From the NCBI GenBank assembly GCA_929200485.1, contig CAKMZU010000244.1, positions 1-5,489 on the forward strand: a DNA stretch of 5,489 bases, in the 5' to 3' direction. The translations under genes and the position numbers were made by a program. A model generated the notes under the pieces. The model saw only the letters and a program-made list of their open reading frames with translations. It made no database searches and was not told the origin of the DNA. The DNA comes from an uncultured Gammaproteobacteria bacterium. GTDB lineage: Bacteria > Pseudomonadota > Gammaproteobacteria > Pseudomonadales > DT-91. Positions 5,095-5,489 of the stretch are shown here, piece after piece; position 1 is the stretch's first letter, and every line of letters starts with the position of its first letter.

Positions 5095-5489
5095 TCAGCT
5101 CGCTATGTTTAAGTTTTTAAGTTCTTGAAGCGAGGGAAAGTTAAACTCTTCTTGCTTATACTTTATGTCCAAGGGTGACATCGGCTTTTTAGTCACGCTG
5201 ATTTTATGTATATCATGTACTAATTGGGGCATTTTTTGTTCGATCGATGCGTAGTAATCTTCATATTTGAAGATGGGTTCTTCTGTTATAGGTGCAACAA
5301 GAATAGCTGGGCGATTAAGAGCATGAGCAAAAATAATGCCGTGTAACGATGATGAATAAATTATTTCAGAGGCAAGAATCTGCGTGGCAATATTTAAAGG
5401 TGTATCATCAATATCAATGTACTTCATACCTTTTGGCATGCGCTTTAAATAGACATCCCGTTCACGATAATGTGGAATAAACGCAGCAC
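5095..5489 (-). CDS. Polysaccharide pyruvyl transferase family protein, C-terminal part
   Basis: The visible 130 residues are the C-terminal half of a polysaccharide pyruvyl transferase-type (WcaK/CsaB-like) protein; the 5' part is beyond the window. Members transfer a ketal-linked pyruvyl group from phosphoenolpyruvate to sugars of surface glycans, though many homologues are uncharacterised. The reading frame is open past ATG 5439 to the edge (AAFIPHYRERDVYLKRMPKG), so that ATG is internal; IPHYxxxD is a usual family segment. ASEIIYSSSLHGIIFAHALN carries the family's S-S-L-H-G signature, with the His-Gly thought to bind substrate, and is followed by RPAILV and KYEDYYAS, matching the usual A-x-x-RP and KxxDY pattern. 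The end is a charged tail. It is upstream of the GT2 gene in the same direction, which supports a shared role in making a pyruvylated or related cell-surface polysaccharide. Confidence 0.88.
   Translation of the reverse strand, partial: AAFIPHYRERDVYLKRMPKGMKYIDIDDTPLNIATQILASEIIYSSSLHGIIFAHALNRPAILVAPITEEPIFKYEDYYASIEQKMPQLVHDIHKISVTKKPMSPLDIKYKQEEFNFPSLQELKNLNIAS

Overview
The window looks like chromosomal DNA of an AT-rich gammaproteobacterium. The clearest taxonomic pointer is a YheU (UPF0270) protein at 947-1153, a family typical of Gammaproteobacteria. Two operator-like sites of the gammaproteobacterial LexA type (CTGT-N8-ACAG) agree with this. The A-rich composition and many lysine-rich hypothetical proteins would suit a Legionella/Coxiella-like lineage, but that is only a guess.

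Layout. Positions 1-927 (+) hold the 3' part of a class V aminotransferase of the alanine-glyoxylate / serine-pyruvate type. It converges on a minus-strand cluster read from about 2023 down to 947: a 90-aa basic protein (1999-1727), a small secreted-type protein whose frame is broken twice (1712-1203), and yheU (1153-947). Divergent from this cluster, on the plus strand, is a second secreted-type protein (2147-3101). Its signal-peptide frame and main frame are offset by one base across an A9-G-A8 tract. After a short intergenic stretch with a small perfect palindrome (3147-3160), the rest is a minus-strand operon-like run. It holds the end of a polysaccharide pyruvyl transferase (5489-5095), a family 2 glycosyltransferase (5071-4304) and an HExxH zinc-peptidase-like protein (4256-3186).

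The most interesting part is 1203-3101. The 147-bp divergent intergenic region carries two perfect CTGT-N8-ACAG sites 31 bp apart. One lies in the spacer of a near-consensus minus-strand promoter (TTGACC-17-GATAAT), so the 90-aa/secreted/yheU cluster looks like an SOS (DNA-damage) regulated unit. The second site overlaps a weaker candidate promoter for the plus-strand secreted protein. Both secreted-type genes are frame-disrupted at A runs, one at an A9 tract long enough for polymerase or replication slippage. This could be a damage-inducible pair of exported proteins with slippage-controlled expression, or simply a decaying locus. The sequence alone does not decide, and none of the SOS-linked proteins other than YheU is recognised.

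The right-hand operon probably belongs to cell-surface polysaccharide synthesis. The peptidase-like gene follows the glycosyltransferase with a 47-bp gap and its own good ribosome binding site.
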